From positions 1-5,573 of the forward strand of contig CALHBZ010000069.1 of assembly GCA_937930605.1 (NCBI GenBank): a DNA stretch of 5,573 nucleotides, given 5' to 3'. The notes under the pieces were generated by a model, which was not told where the DNA came from, did no database searches, and saw only the letters and a program-made list of their open reading frames with translations. Source of the DNA: Streptococcus oralis. GTDB taxonomy: Bacteria > Bacillota > Bacilli > Lactobacillales > Streptococcaceae. The position numbers were made by a program, and so were the translations under genes. Below, piece after piece: positions 4,906 through 5,573 of this stretch (positions within the stretch are counted from its first letter, which is position 1; the number at the start of each line of letters is the position of its first letter).

Positions 4906-5573
4906 TTTAATATCAACTTTTCAGGACCGTTTTGGTGATTGGTTGACAGCCCTATCTCAACATTTGCAGTTGTCACTTTTGACCCTGTTACTAGCTATTT
5001 TTATTGCAGTCCCCTTGGCTGTTTATCTTCGTTATCATGAGAAGTTGGCGGATTGGGTCTTGCAGATTGCTGGGGTTTTCCAGACCATTCCGTCTCTGGC
5101 CTTGTTGGGACTCTTTATTCCCTTGATGGGAATTGGAACCTTGCCTGCCTTGACAGCTCTAGTGATTTATGCTATTTTTCCGATTTTGCAAAATACCATC
5201 ACTGGGCTGAAGGGAATTGATCCGAGTCTTCAAGAGGCTGGGATTGCCTTTGGGATGACCAGATGGGAGCGTCTCAAGAAGTTTGAAATTCCACTTGCCA
5301 TGCCTGTTATGATGTCTGGGATTCGGACGGCAGCGGTCTTAATTATCGGTACAGCAACCTTGGCGGCCTTGATTGGGGCAGGGGGACTAGGTTCCTTTAT
5401 CCTTTTGGGAATTGACCGTAATAATGCCAGTCTGATTTTGATTGGGGCACTTTCTTCTGCAGTGCTGGCCATTGCCTTTAACTTCCTACTAAAAGTGATG
5501 GAAAAAGCAAAATTGAGAACGATTTTCTCTGGTTTTGCCTTGGTGACAATATTACTCGGTCTGTCTTATAGTC
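4898..5573 (+). CDS. egtU: ABC transporter permease, probable EgtU (permease fused to substrate-binding domain), 3' end beyond window
   Basis: Open for 225 codons to the right edge, starting [20 protein letters not shown]. Hydrophobic segments lie at about 24-44, 54-77, 82-98, 133-165, 172-197 and 207-225. The cytoplasmic EAA loop, which docks on the ATPase, is [20 protein letters not shown] (113-132) with its conserved G119 and a further proline at 136. In the pneumococcal homologs I know, this membrane part is fused to an extracytoplasmic substrate-binding domain, total about 500 residues; that part is not in the window. Start ATG 4898 has a perfect GGAGG at 4885-4889, inside the end of the ATPase gene, and overlaps its stop by 8 nt, so the two subunits should be made together. 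The ergothioneine assignment rests on homology and context; a choline/betaine permease is the alternative. Confidence 0.85.
   Translation, partial: MTNLISTFQDRFGDWLTALSQHLQLSLLTLLLAIFIAVPLAVYLRYHEKLADWVLQIAGVFQTIPSLALLGLFIPLMGIGTLPALTALVIYAIFPILQNTITGLKGIDPSLQEAGIAFGMTRWERLKKFEIPLAMPVMMSGIRTAAVLIIGTATLAALIGAGGLGSFILLGIDRNNASLILIGALSSAVLAIAFNFLLKVMEKAKLRTIFSGFALVTILLGLSYS

Noticed and set aside
5230..5472. Minus-strand open frame opposite the permease gene
   Set aside because: The plus strand encodes the EAA loop and membrane segments without interruption; the opposite frame is a low-complexity shadow.
1..5573. BOX, RUP or CRISPR repeats and tRNA genes
   Set aside because: Looked for repeated blocks and cloverleaf-like segments in the non-coding gaps and found none.

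Overview
The window looks like chromosome of a mitis-group Streptococcus (S. pneumoniae, S. mitis or a close relative). The DNA is AT-rich, promoters include the extended -10 type (TGnTAnAAT), ribosome sites are strong GGAGG/AGGA types, and the protein sequences match what I know of pneumococcal genes. Species assignment is from memory of families and was not tested by a search.

Layout. Positions 1-128 are the end of an insertion sequence, with the first 24 codons of its transposase on the minus strand and a perfect 15-bp hairpin at its tip. It sits 24 bp beyond the stop codon of birA (153-1088, minus), the biotin protein ligase/repressor, which is transcribed toward the IS. Between birA and the next gene (1089-1286) lies an AT-rich divergent control region with an extended -10 for birA. 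From 1287 (or more probably 1365) to 2558 is a solitary, plus-strand Wzy/WaaL-type O-antigen ligase/polymerase membrane protein, apparently monocistronic, closed by an intrinsic terminator at 2573-2605.

The second half is one operon that runs off the right edge. A near-consensus sigma-A promoter (TTGACA-N17-TACAAT, 2637-2665) is bracketed by a 16-nt inverted repeat (15/16 match), a strong candidate operator pair. It drives a MarR-family regulator (2702-3145), a zinc-less NADPH:quinone-oxidoreductase-like MDR protein (3218-4177), an ABC ATPase (4177-4905) and the start of its permease (4898 to the edge). The last three are translationally coupled by 1-nt and 8-nt overlaps. The ATPase/permease pair is of the kind usually annotated as choline/glycine-betaine transport (ProV/ProWX or OpuC-like). 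The short ATPase without CBS domains, the sequence and the gene order agree better with the pneumococcal ergothioneine importer EgtV-EgtU.

How it fits together: the regulator probably represses its own promoter and responds to an unknown redox, electrophile or ligand signal. The operon would then pair uptake of a protective thiol/betaine with a reductase that handles quinones or reactive carbonyls. The transporter identity is supported by family knowledge; the coupling of the functions is inference. No tRNA, rRNA, CRISPR array, BOX or RUP repeat was seen.
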